A DNA stretch of 12,699 nucleotides from Planctomycetaceae bacterium (GTDB taxonomy: Bacteria > Planctomycetota > Planctomycetia > Planctomycetales > Planctomycetaceae), in contig WFOZ01000073.1 in NCBI GenBank assembly GCA_015487825.1, positions 1 to 12,699 on the forward strand, read 5' to 3'. The translations under genes were made by a program, and so were the position numbers. The notes under the pieces were generated by a model that saw only the letters and a list, made by a program, of their open reading frames with translations, was not told the origin of the DNA and did not search any database. Positions 1-7,194 of this stretch are shown here, one piece after another (the stretch's first letter is position 1; each line of letters starts with the position of its first letter).

Positions 1-1
1 G

Positions 2-922
2 CACGACTGGAGAATATCACCAGAACGCATGAAGGGTTCTGAATACGGTTCAAGTCATATTTATATCCAGTCTCATACATGGAATCGCTGGCTGTATATT
101 GCCGCAACAATGGATTCTCCTGCCGGTAAAAGATTCCGAATAAGTCATCGTGAGTTAATTTTAGCAAATGCAAGTAAGATGATTCTAAGTTCAAATCATA
201 TCCTTTCTATTTGGGATGTGGAACGCATGGGCTTTTTGTTTCTTGATCCGGAATTGAAAAACGATAGCCTGGCAGCAATCTTCTGGCCGACCTATACTCA
301 TCACACGAAATTCGATGAAGGGGCAGGGAGGGTTATCATCGGTAATCGTTGGAAATACCTTGCCCGGATGCAGCCTTATGTGACGGTGAAAGCATTTGTT
401 GAATCCTACAGTCCCATTGAGAAGACAAATTACACAACTAAAACTGCCCTGACAAAACTCGAACCGGAATTTCAGCTTGAAGTGCTTACTGCACTTGTTG
501 CCAAGTCCAATGAGATGCTCAGTCATTCAAAGACTCGCTCACATTCTTTTAATATCTACCGGATGGATCGAGATGAATTTGCTGAAATGGCTCGTCGGGT
601 CCCGTGCGAAAAATCGGCTGAGCTAATGATGCAATGGCTGAGCGAAACAGCGGAGGATCATGCGAAACGAGTCAGCCGAACAAAAAGCCTTGCCAATTCA
701 AACCAGTTGCCCGATCAACACCTGATTGCCCTGGCGAATTCAAATGATGCGATTCTTCGCAAACTCGTGCTACCTGCAATAGAAAAACTCCCGACACCGA
801 ACCGCCGAGTGATTCTGAAAAAGCTTCTTTCAGATCGCGATCCCTCAGTAAAAAAAGAAGCATCTGCTATCCAGGCAAGACTGGACGCCATTAGAAATAA
901 AACATACCCGATGCGAAAATAA
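2..922 (+). CDS. Hypothetical protein with C-terminal helical (HEAT-like) repeat, 5' partial
   Basis: I do not recognise this family. The frame is open from the first bases of the window (reading HDWRISPER before the first ATG at 29) with no stop, and no ribosome binding site precedes that ATG, so the gene probably starts upstream. Counting from the ATG at 29, residues 1-130 are mixed and rich in Trp, Tyr and Phe, and look like a folded globular domain. Residues about 140-220 are predicted helical. Residues about 228-290 form two or three amphipathic helices with the alternating Leu/Ala pattern and the 'SDRDPSVKKEA' turn typical of HEAT repeats, ending in a basic tail. No signal peptide or membrane segment is visible in the part seen. 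A hairpin with a short T run follows at 949-983. It is separated by about 300 bases from the adaptor gene downstream, so a shared function is not implied. Coding status is likely; function is unknown. Confidence 0.7.
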   Translation, partial: HDWRISPERMKGSEYGSSHIYIQSHTWNRWLYIAATMDSPAGKRFRISHRELILANASKMILSSNHILSIWDVERMGFLFLDPELKNDSLAAIFWPTYTHHTKFDEGAGRVIIGNRWKYLARMQPYVTVKAFVESYSPIEKTNYTTKTALTKLEPEFQLEVLTALVAKSNEMLSHSKTRSHSFNIYRMDRDEFAEMARRVPCEKSAELMMQWLSETAEDHAKRVSRTKSLANSNQLPDQHLIALANSNDAILRKLVLPAIEKLPTPNRRVILKKLLSDRDPSVKKEASAIQARLDAIRNKTYPMRK

Positions 923-1227
923 TTGAAATCCCCATCGATATATCCAGCACGGCTGGTCTGATCTGACAGCCGTAACCTATTTTGAATCTTGCTGGTAATT
1001 TGGGAAACATAAAAAGAAACGACCGTAAGTCGAGTAGACCTCGTTACCATAGAACGGGGCGAGGATAATCTGACTGGCCTTGCTTTTCTGTACGATGGCT
1101 TTCCAAATCTGTCGAATCGGTTACATTTTATCAGGATGACCTGGAAAAGCCGTCCTGCATTTTGTTGATTCGTTTTATCGGTTGCGGCTTTGCTGCGTTG
1201 ACTATCTGTAGTGAAAAGAATTCTGCC
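923..1227. other. 305-base intergenic stretch
   Basis: No convincing gene is seen here. It holds the terminator-like hairpin at 949-983 and two small stem possibilities: CGAC/GTCG around 1020-1033, and CCTCG/CGAGG around 1040-1065. A TTGACT at 1198-1203 resembles a -35 box but has no matching -10 at the right distance before the ATG at 1228. An open frame in phase with the adaptor gene reaches back to a TTG at 1162, but its residues look non-coding. A 175-residue antisense frame across this region (1242-715) is rich in Ser, Arg and Phe, as expected of a shadow. Confidence 0.5.
949..983 (+). terminator. Possible rho-independent terminator after the first gene
   Basis: ACGGCT at 949-954 is perfectly complementary to AGCCGT at 968-973, and inside it GTC and GAC extend the stem by three pairs with a one-base bulge. 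Four T residues follow at 980-983 after a six-base gap. It lies 27 bases after the stop codon of the first gene. The T run is short and not directly attached, so this is only a moderate candidate. Confidence 0.4.
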
Positions 1228-2163
1228 ATGTTTGTGCAACATTTCTTAGATAATAAATATAAAAAAAATACAGAAATATTTCACAAAACCTCTTTGAGGT
1301 CGTGCTACTGGCTGAGCCTGATAATTTTGGGATATTCCTGCAGTTTAGCTGCTGAAGAAATTGTTGTTGAAGCAGTTTTTCTTTCAACGATACATTCAGC
1401 CAATGTCCCCGCCCGCGATGTAGGTGTGATTGATGGCATTCTGGTAAAAGAAGGGGATTCTGTTACAAAAGGAAAGCCTCTGGTTCAACTTGATAAAGAG
1501 GAAGCTGTTTTATCGCGTGATTTGTCCGTTCAGGAACTGGAGATTGCCAGGCTGGAAAAAAATAACAATCTGCGCGTCGAATTCGCCCTCAAAGCTGCAA
1601 AAGTGGCGTTAGCAGAATTAACCCGTTCGATAGAAGCTAATCAGAAGTTTCCGGAATCTGTTTCTCAAACGGAGATTGACCGCCTGAAGCTTCTCGCAGA
1701 AAAAGCGGAGTTGGACATTCGGCAAGCCAGACACGAACAGTTAATTATCGGGATGGATGCATCTTTGAAAGAACTGCAGCTCAAAGTATCCGAACATAAA
1801 CTGCAACGACTTTGCATTCTTGCTCCTATCGCGGGGACTGTTGTTGAACTAAAGCGAAATACGGGAGAGTGGGTGCAACCGGGAGATACGCTGGTGAGGA
1901 TTATTGACACAACTCATCTTCGAGCCGAGGCGGTCCTGCCGGGGAAATATCGCAGACTTCCACTGAAAGGTAGAAAAGTCCAGATTCAACTTCCCGGCCA
2001 GAAAGTTGTTAAAGGACAAATCAGTTTCGTTCGCCCGGAAATCGATCCGATCGATGGTTCTTTTCGTATCTGGGCAGAACTCAACAACAGTAACGCAGAT
2101 CTAAGCCCGGGCGATTCAGTCACGATGACGATACTTTCCGGGCAGATAGAGGATAAAAAATAA
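1228..2163 (+). CDS. HlyD/RND-type periplasmic adaptor (membrane fusion) protein
   Basis: Envelope adaptor protein that would link an inner-membrane transporter or protease to other export parts. From the ATG at 1228 (311 residues): a hydrophobic signal segment lies at about 27-41 ending in SLAAEE; the first biotinyl-lipoyl-like half at 62-93 (GVIDGILVKEGDSVTKG); a long heptad-rich coiled-coil hairpin at about 93-195; the second lipoyl half at 196-226 (LAPIAGTVVE ... GEWVQPGD); and a beta-barrel domain at 227-305 (LRAEAVLPGKY ... LSPGDSV). This order is that of HlyD/AcrA-type adaptors, at the short end of the family's length. The start is uncertain: a TTG at 1162 gives a poor-looking extension, and a TTG at 1294 would give a very compact signal peptide (LRSCYWLSLIILG). 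No strong ribosome binding site marks any of them. The gene sits 94 bases before the M50/HlyD fusion and is probably its partner and in the same transcript. Confidence 0.88.
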   Translation: MFVQHFLDNKYKKNTEIFHKTSLRSCYWLSLIILGYSCSLAAEEIVVEAVFLSTIHSANVPARDVGVIDGILVKEGDSVTKGKPLVQLDKEEAVLSRDLSVQELEIARLEKNNNLRVEFALKAAKVALAELTRSIEANQKFPESVSQTEIDRLKLLAEKAELDIRQARHEQLIIGMDASLKELQLKVSEHKLQRLCILAPIAGTVVELKRNTGEWVQPGDTLVRIIDTTHLRAEAVLPGKYRRLPLKGRKVQIQLPGQKVVKGQISFVRPEIDPIDGSFRIWAELNNSNADLSPGDSVTMTILSGQIEDKK

Positions 2164-2246
2164 ATCCGGTTTTACGTGACTGATGATACATGGTAAAAAT
2201 TCCGACAAAAAGAACCGCTGGTCCTTGTAAGCTATCTAATTAAGTC

Positions 2247-2253
2247 AGAGAGG
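2247..2253 (+). promoter_or_regulatory. Ribosome binding site for the M50/HlyD fusion gene
   Basis: AGAGAGG lies four bases before the ATG at 2258. It is purine-rich with a GAGG core, and it supports that ATG as the start. Close spacing makes it a moderate match to the usual Shine-Dalgarno arrangement. Confidence 0.5.
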
Positions 2254-2257
2254 CAAA

Positions 2258-4468
2258 ATGAATTATCGTCGTCGATCTGATCTTGAGTTTTTTCGTCTTG
2301 CTGATGAGCAGAGCAGCGGTAATCGGATGCGGTGGGTTGTTCGAGATCCTCTGAATCGACAGTGCTTTCATCTTGGAGAAGAAGAATATTTTCTGCTAAA
2401 CAAGCTTACCGGCGAGCAAAAATTTTCGAACATCAAGCAGCAGTATGAATTGGAGTTTGCTCCCAGAGAACTGACTTCTACCGAGTTTCAGAATCTGATC
2501 GCTGACTGGGCAGTTAAAGGATTACTGAACTGTGAGCCTTTAATGCTGCAAAAAATAAAAGCCGCGAGCGGGCAGCAGGTGAATCGAAAACCGCGTAGTG
2601 AATTCCGGCAACGCTTTGCAAATCCGATAGTCATTCGATTTCGTGGATGGGATCCTCAGCGTTTTCTGGAGAGGCTCGACTCGGTGACAGGTTTCTTTTT
2701 TTCACGCAGTTTTATCATCGCTTCACTCCTTTTAATATTGTTGGCAATTTCGATTGCAGTAACGCGGTTTGGAGATATCGTTTCTGACGCTTCCCAATTA
2801 CCACTTCTTTTTCGACCGCAACATTGGTTAATTATTATTTTATTGATTGGTCTGACAAAAGTTTTACATGAATTTGGTCACGCCCTCACCTGTCATCGGT
2901 ATGGAGGGCGGTGCCACGAAATGGGAATTATGTTTCTTGCATTCATGCCTTGCCTGTATTGCAATGTGACAGATGCCTGGACGTTTCCCCGCCGTTATCA
3001 ACGTGTAGCTGTCAGTGCGGCTGGCATTCTGGTCGATTTATGGATCGCGGCGGCTTGCCTGATACTCTGGTCAATAACACAACCGGGATTTTTTCATTCA
3101 GCCTGTTTACTGTTAGCCATTTTCGGATCTGTCAATTCAATTTTACTCAATGGAAACCCGCTGATGCGATATGATGGTTATTATATCGTCAGCGATTTTC
3201 TCGGTATTCCGAATATGCGAACGGAATCGCAAAAACAGGCACGTCAGAGATTCTGGTATTTTTTGTTTGGTGAGAGGAGTATAAACCGCCCCTCTTTTTC
3301 GCTTTCAATGGTGACATACGGTATAGCATCTGGAATTTATCTCTGGCTGGTGGTTCTGTTAATTCTGGTCGGAATTCATTTCATGCTCAAGCCATTGCAT
3401 CTGGAAGTTTTCGCGTTAATCCTGGGAGTATTGATCGTTCCTGCTCAGTTGCAGGCAACCGGTAAACAGCTTTATCGTGAAGGAAAAAGTGAATATCAAC
3501 AGCGAGGCAATAGAAAAACCAGAACAATTGCCGCAGGAACTATTGTTACTGTTATGCTGTTGATGCTGCTGTTTATCCCTTTGCCCCGTCGAGTTCCTGC
3601 AGTTGGTTTTTTACGTCCCTGCAGCAATCAGGCAATCGTGACAACCAACTCCGGCAACATAACTGCCGCTTCTGTTCCCGGTAGCAAAGTTGGTGTCGGC
3701 ACAATAGTTTTGCAGTTGGAAGATGTTTATCTCGATCAACAGATGCTCGAACTGCAAAACAGGATTAAGAAACTGAATGTCAAAATCAAGGCACTGCAAA
3801 TAAAAAGGACTCTGATTGAGAACAGTTCAGAAACGCTTCTGGTACTGAAACAGATTAGAGAATCGCTTCAGAACCAATGGACTCAATTAACGCAGCAGAA
3901 AAAGTCACTTACGTTGACAGCAAAACAGTCTGGTACTCTCATTCCGGATCCACAACTTACCGGCATTCGTTTAACGAAGAACAGGCAGAATAACCGGCAT
4001 CAGGAAATCCCGGGAGTATCACTTCTTGAAGAGAACTGTCTGGGAGCCTTCATCCCGGCTGGCACGCGAATTGGAACAATAGCACAGCCGGATTCGTACG
4101 AAGTATTAATCGCAGTTGAAGAGCACTGGATACGTCATGTTCAAGCCGGAGCCAACGTAATTGTTTATCCATCAGATCGAGCCATGAACCCTCTTACCGG
4201 AAAGCTGAAGGGAATATCCCGCTCAATGCACAGCGACAGTTCAGAACTTCCGCAACTGCTTCCCGAACAGCATTTGTTACATCATTACTTAAATCAACAA
4301 CCGGGTAACAGCAGAAAGAAGCATCTGTTTGCAGTAATAGGTATCGATAAACAGAATAGCAGATTGCTGAGTTACTACCAGCTGTGCAATGTCCGCCTGC
4401 AAACTGCAGATGCTTCCCTGTGGTATCGAATCACTGATTATCTTTCACGCACTTTCAAACAGTTTTAG
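2258..4468 (+). CDS. PqqD-like / M50 site-2-type zinc protease / HlyD-like fusion membrane protein
   Basis: Probable peptide zinc metalloprotease of the YydH-like kind, 736 residues. Residues about 5-95 resemble a PqqD-like winged-helix domain: a strand-rich start (FHLGEEEYFLLNKLTGEQ) followed by helices ending in WAVKGLL. Membrane segments lie at about 152-169, 189-203, 252-272, 281-297, 350-376, 381-397 and 424-441. The zinc site is HEFGH at 204-208 (His204, Glu205, His208), and the third ligand is probably Asp306 in NPLMRYDGYY, the M50 NPxxxxDG-type motif. After the last membrane segment comes a HlyD-like arm: a lipoyl half around 455-480 (VTTNSGNITA), a coiled coil around 480-545, a second lipoyl half around 600-620 (LGAFIPAGTRIG) and a beta-barrel at about 625-690. 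The fold order is like planctomycete 'site-2 protease/HlyD' proteins. It follows a stand-alone adaptor and is followed after a short gap by a DCC-family gene. A substrate is not visible in the window. Confidence 0.87.
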   Translation: MNYRRRSDLEFFRLADEQSSGNRMRWVVRDPLNRQCFHLGEEEYFLLNKLTGEQKFSNIKQQYELEFAPRELTSTEFQNLIADWAVKGLLNCEPLMLQKIKAASGQQVNRKPRSEFRQRFANPIVIRFRGWDPQRFLERLDSVTGFFFSRSFIIASLLLILLAISIAVTRFGDIVSDASQLPLLFRPQHWLIIILLIGLTKVLHEFGHALTCHRYGGRCHEMGIMFLAFMPCLYCNVTDAWTFPRRYQRVAVSAAGILVDLWIAAACLILWSITQPGFFHSACLLLAIFGSVNSILLNGNPLMRYDGYYIVSDFLGIPNMRTESQKQARQRFWYFLFGERSINRPSFSLSMVTYGIASGIYLWLVVLLILVGIHFMLKPLHLEVFALILGVLIVPAQLQATGKQLYREGKSEYQQRGNRKTRTIAAGTIVTVMLLMLLFIPLPRRVPAVGFLRPCSNQAIVTTNSGNITAASVPGSKVGVGTIVLQLEDVYLDQQMLELQNRIKKLNVKIKALQIKRTLIENSSETLLVLKQIRESLQNQWTQLTQQKKSLTLTAKQSGTLIPDPQLTGIRLTKNRQNNRHQEIPGVSLLEENCLGAFIPAGTRIGTIAQPDSYEVLIAVEEHWIRHVQAGANVIVYPSDRAMNPLTGKLKGISRSMHSDSSELPQLLPEQHLLHHYLNQQPGNSRKKHLFAVIGIDKQNSRLLSYYQLCNVRLQTADASLWYRITDYLSRTFKQF

Positions 4469-4582
4469 CATGGTAATCACGTTATCAACAAAATGATTGC
4501 CATCTCTCTATGCCCTGCCTATGATGAACTGTCAGGTTTCTCAATTATCCGACAATTGTACTTATACGAAATCTCGAAACTG

Positions 4583-5047
4583 ATGTCTGCTCCAGCCGAA
4601 GAAAAAATATTGACCGCTCAATCTGATTCCCAAAAGGCAGACAGAGACCTTTCACGGGCTCAGGTTGTTTTCTTCGATGGTGTTTGTGGAATGTGCAATC
4701 AATTTGTCGATTTTGTAATGAAGCACGATCATGATCGGGTTTTCCTATTTGCTCCGTTACAGGGAGAAACCGCAAAACAACACCTCGACAAAGCAGATAC
4801 TGAAGATTTGAAAAGCATTGTACTAATGATAGACGGGCAGTCATTTCGCCATTCTGCTGCCGTTGTGAGAGTCCTGTGGTCTTTGCCGTTTCTTTGGAAA
4901 GTAGCAGGGTACACTCTGTGGCTCATCCCCGGCCCATTGCGTGATGTTGGGTACCGGCTTATTGCAAAGGTTCGGTATCGTCTTTTCGGTAAAAAACAAG
5001 CATGCAGGCTTCCAACGCCCGAGGAACGTGCGCGTTTTCTTTTATAA
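4583..5047 (+). CDS. DCC-family (DUF393) thiol-disulfide oxidoreductase-like protein
   Basis: Small protein of the DCC family, named for its DxxCxxC motif. With the start at 4583 (154 residues) the motif DGVCGMCN lies at 32-39, with the paired cysteines Cys35 and Cys38 directly after a hydrophobic strand (VVFF), as in thioredoxin-like folds. Further family marks are FAPLQGE, the SIVLM strand followed by HSAAVVRVLW, the GYRLIAKVRYRLFGKK helix and the ending CRLPTPEERARFLL. The third cysteine near the end (CRLP) is common in the family. The biochemical role of most members is untested; thiol-disulfide exchange is inferred from the motif. An ATG at 4493 in the same frame would add 30 residues, but those residues are not family-like, and neither start has a clear ribosome binding site, so 4583 is my choice. 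It lies about 115 bases after the M50 fusion (25 if 4493 is used) and may share its transcript. Confidence 0.85.
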   Translation: MSAPAEEKILTAQSDSQKADRDLSRAQVVFFDGVCGMCNQFVDFVMKHDHDRVFLFAPLQGETAKQHLDKADTEDLKSIVLMIDGQSFRHSAAVVRVLWSLPFLWKVAGYTLWLIPGPLRDVGYRLIAKVRYRLFGKKQACRLPTPEERARFLL

Positions 5048-5110
5048 GCGATAGAATCGGCAAAGCAGGCGACAGGATACCATCAAATAGAAATCGCTTC
5101 ATTATATTTC

Positions 5111-5114
5111 AGGA
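5111..5114 (+). promoter_or_regulatory. Ribosome binding site for the sulfatase gene
   Basis: AGGA lies nine bases before the ATG at 5124, the expected Shine-Dalgarno distance. The signal peptide that begins right at this ATG supports the same start. Confidence 0.45.
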
Positions 5115-5123
5115 ATCAACTAA

Positions 5124-6530
5124 ATGAAAATTGACCATAATCGCTTTCAAGGTGTTTGTTTGCTGGGCTGCGCTGTTGCTGGCCTGCTACTTATTTCGAA
5201 TTTTGTAGAAGCTGAAGAACCACGCCGTACAAACATTATTCTGTTTATTGCAGACGACATGGCCTGGGATGATTGCGGAGCTTACGGACATCCTCATATT
5301 CAAACGCCTAATCTTGACCGGCTTGCCAGAGAAGGAATGCGGTTTGATAATGCCTATTTAACATGCAGTTCGTGCAGCCCAAGTCGTTCGAGCATTATTA
5401 CAGGTCGTTACCCTCACTCGACCGGCGGTGCCCATCAATTGCATAATAATTTACCGGCTGACCAGATCACTTTTGTGGATATGCTTCGAGAAGCCGGGTA
5501 TTACACAGCGTTGGCCGGGAAACTGCACCCTCGAAAAACAACCGGTGACCGATTTAATAAAATTTATCATCCCGGCAAAAAGGAAGCAGGAGGCTGTGGA
5601 AACTGGGTGAAATCTTTGCAGGAGCGCCCGGTAGACCGTCCTTTCTTTCTCTGGCTTGCTTCGTTTGATCCGCACCGCCCCTATGAGCCGAACGCGATCC
5701 CGAAACCCCATACCAATGACGATGTGGTTGTGCCTGCCTACTTACCGGATGCTCCCGAAAGCCGTAGAGACCTGGCTTTATATTATGATGAAATCAGCCG
5801 GGTCGATCATTTTATTGGTAAAGTACTTACAGAGTTGGACAGACAGGGAGAAACCAACAACACAATGGTCCTGTTTATCAGCGATAATGGTCGTCCTTTT
5901 CCACGATGCAAAACGACGATCTACAACAGTGGCGTCAAAACACCGTTTATTGTCCGCTGGCCCAGTGTAGTGAAACCGGGATCTGTTTCTGCATCAATGG
6001 TCAGCACCGTTGATATTGCACCGACATTCTGTAGCATCGCCGGATTGAAAGCGAGTAAGACTTTTCAAGGTGTAAATTTTCGATTGCTGCTGAAGCACCC
6101 CGGGCAAACAATTCGGGACTACACTTACTCAGAACATAACTGGCACGACTTTGATGATCATCAACGCTCGTGCCATTCGTTACGCTTCAATTATATTCGT
6201 ACCACTTATACCGATATCCCGGGAACTCCTCCGGCCGATGCCGTAAGGAGTCCCACATACCAATTAATGCACAAGCTCAAGGCAGAAAATAAACTGACTT
6301 CGGCACAGCTCAATCCGTATGTTGTTCCGCGGCCTGTAGAGGAATTTTATGATCTTTTCAACGATCCTCACGAGCTACATAATTTGGCATCGGATCCGGG
6401 ATTTCAGTCAGAACTGCTTCTTCATCGTGAAAAACTAAACCGCTGGATAGCAGAAACCAACGACACAATCCCTAACACCAGACGACCAGATGAATTCGAC
6501 CGTATCACAGGAGATCGCCTGAAAAAATGA
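5124..6530 (+). CDS. Secreted sulfatase, heparan N-sulfatase (sulfamidase)-like
   Basis: Type I sulfatase hydrolysing sulfate esters or N-sulfate groups, 468 residues. An export signal covers about 1-30 (hydrophobic VCLLGCAVAGLLLIS, then VEAEE). Metal-binding Asp44-Asp45 lies in FIADDMAWDD. The signature CSPSR is at 84-88; Cys84 is the residue that must be converted to formylglycine, followed by the SSIITGRYPHS part. Lys133 and His135 (AGKLHP), Asp182-His184 (SFDPHRPY) and Asp254-Asn255-Gly256 with Lys263 (SDNGRPFPRCK) complete the active site. RPFPRCKTTIYNSGVKTP and the DPHRPYEPN segment are characteristic of bacterial sulfamidase-like sulfatases (SulfAtlas S1_8 as I recall it), and the C-terminal FYDLFNDPHELHNLA is the usual sulfatase ending. 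Length is normal for a bacterial member and nothing appears missing. The exact substrate is inferred only from family resemblance. A Cys-type maturation enzyme (anSME) would be needed from elsewhere in the genome. Confidence 0.95.
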   Translation: MKIDHNRFQGVCLLGCAVAGLLLISNFVEAEEPRRTNIILFIADDMAWDDCGAYGHPHIQTPNLDRLAREGMRFDNAYLTCSSCSPSRSSIITGRYPHSTGGAHQLHNNLPADQITFVDMLREAGYYTALAGKLHPRKTTGDRFNKIYHPGKKEAGGCGNWVKSLQERPVDRPFFLWLASFDPHRPYEPNAIPKPHTNDDVVVPAYLPDAPESRRDLALYYDEISRVDHFIGKVLTELDRQGETNNTMVLFISDNGRPFPRCKTTIYNSGVKTPFIVRWPSVVKPGSVSASMVSTVDIAPTFCSIAGLKASKTFQGVNFRLLLKHPGQTIRDYTYSEHNWHDFDDHQRSCHSLRFNYIRTTYTDIPGTPPADAVRSPTYQLMHKLKAENKLTSAQLNPYVVPRPVEEFYDLFNDPHELHNLASDPGFQSELLLHREKLNRWIAETNDTIPNTRRPDEFDRITGDRLKK

Positions 6531-6670
6531 GCGAACTTGAATAATCAGTAAACTGAAATAACATCAACTTTTAACCATAAATATTTTTTGCTCTATGTCG
6601 CGATTAATTCCAGACGAACATGTGAGCATGGTCAAAAACCAATCTTTTAATAATCACTTTCTGGACCACC

Positions 6671-7051
6671 ATGCCTAAGCCTGAATTCAAACCCGGATAT
6701 TTATGTATTAATCATCCTGGTCGTAACGTCGAATCGTTCGCTGTTGTTGGAGGTGCGGCGTATATGTTTTACGAAGAAGACGGCACACAAAAACTCGCTA
6801 TCGAGGATGGAACGGACTGGGTGGACTTCGAAGACAGCGAGTTGATCGGCGGTTCTGAAACTCTCATCACTGTATGGGGAATTCCAATCAAAAAAACGAA
6901 ATCGAAAATGGAGTTCCACAATCTCTTACGCCCATTATTTCCAGCCTGTCACCAGATGGTGACACAGTCTTCGCTTGGTTTTTCGCAGCCATTGGGCACC
7001 GTGTTGGAAAAATCACGATCGAATTTCCCGGTAAAAAGCGTGTCCGACTAG
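6671..7051 (+). CDS. Hypothetical protein, 5' reading frame of a probably frameshifted small gene
   Basis: I do not recognise this protein. Residues 1-75 look coding: acidic, with repeated hydrophobic strands (VESFAVVGGAAYMFYEEDG, ETLITVWGIPI). After the run of seven A at 6890-6896 the same frame (about 50 residues, FHNLLRPLFPACHQMV...) looks unlike protein and ends at 7051. The neighbouring frame becomes open and protein-like at the same place and runs to 7155. The most likely full product joins the two at the A run by a -1 shift, giving about 161 residues. No signal peptide or membrane segment is seen. No clear ribosome binding site precedes the ATG; the spacer from the sulfatase stop is 140 bases. 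Whether the break is a mutation, a sequencing error or programmed slippage cannot be told here. Confidence 0.5.
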   Translation: MPKPEFKPGYLCINHPGRNVESFAVVGGAAYMFYEEDGTQKLAIEDGTDWVDFEDSELIGGSETLITVWGIPIKKTKSKMEFHNLLRPLFPACHQMVTQSSLGFSQPLGTVLEKSRSNFPVKSVSD

Positions 7052-7155
7052 CTTTACATATTGACGATATCACAGAAAAAACCAACGAATGCAACACCAT
7101 CATTACATTGGACACGATCTTGTCCAATCCGGTTTCTCTGGAACGCCCGGCATAA
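6874..7155 (+). CDS. Hypothetical protein, 3' reading frame of the same frameshifted gene
   Basis: This frame has a stop at 6856-6858, so it cannot be read from far upstream. Its first ATG at 6874 has no ribosome binding site and sits inside the preceding frame. From about 6895 onward it looks coding: SLSPDGDTVFAWFFAAIGHRVGKITIEFPGKK is a strand-turn-strand pattern, followed by an acidic helix-like end (HIDDITEKTNE). It stops at 7155, only 39 bases before the end of the convergent gene. It is probably the C-terminal half of the 6671 gene and not a separate gene. Confidence 0.4.
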   Translation: MGNSNQKNEIENGVPQSLTPIISSLSPDGDTVFAWFFAAIGHRVGKITIEFPGKKRVRLALHIDDITEKTNECNTIITLDTILSNPVSLERPA

Positions 7156-7166
7156 ACTCTCTCCAA

Positions 7167-7184
7167 TCGAATCATAACATTCGA
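7167..7184. terminator. Short hairpin between convergent genes, possible two-way terminator
   Basis: TCGAAT at 7167-7172 pairs perfectly with ATTCGA at 7179-7184 around the six-base loop CATAAC. It sits centrally in the 39-base gap between the plus-strand gene ending at 7155 and the minus-strand gene ending at 7195. On the plus strand a T-rich stretch follows at 7198-7211. The stem is short and AT-rich, so terminator function is tentative. Confidence 0.3.
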
Positions 7185-7194
7185 CTTCTCTGCG

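Noticed and set aside
715..1242. 175-residue minus-strand frame
   Set aside because: It is antisense to the end of the first gene and the following gap, rich in Ser, Arg and Phe, without any recognisable motif or ribosome binding site. Best explained as a shadow.
1319..1333. Lipobox around the cysteine in the adaptor's signal segment (GYSC)
   Set aside because: The residues before the cysteine (Gly-Tyr-Ser) do not fit the usual Leu-Ala/Ser-Gly/Ala pattern, and an ordinary signal cleavage near SLA|AEE fits better.
5046..5099. Inverted repeat AAGCGAT/ATCGCTT flanking the gap before the sulfatase gene
   Set aside because: The arms are perfect over seven bases, but the loop is 40 bases and no T run or known element accompanies it. 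A chance match is plausible.
6537..6564. TTGAAT-N16-TAACAT as a promoter for the small split gene
   Set aside because: Each box matches the sigma-70 consensus at only about four of six positions, and planctomycete promoters are poorly defined, so this is not better than chance in AT-rich spacer DNA.
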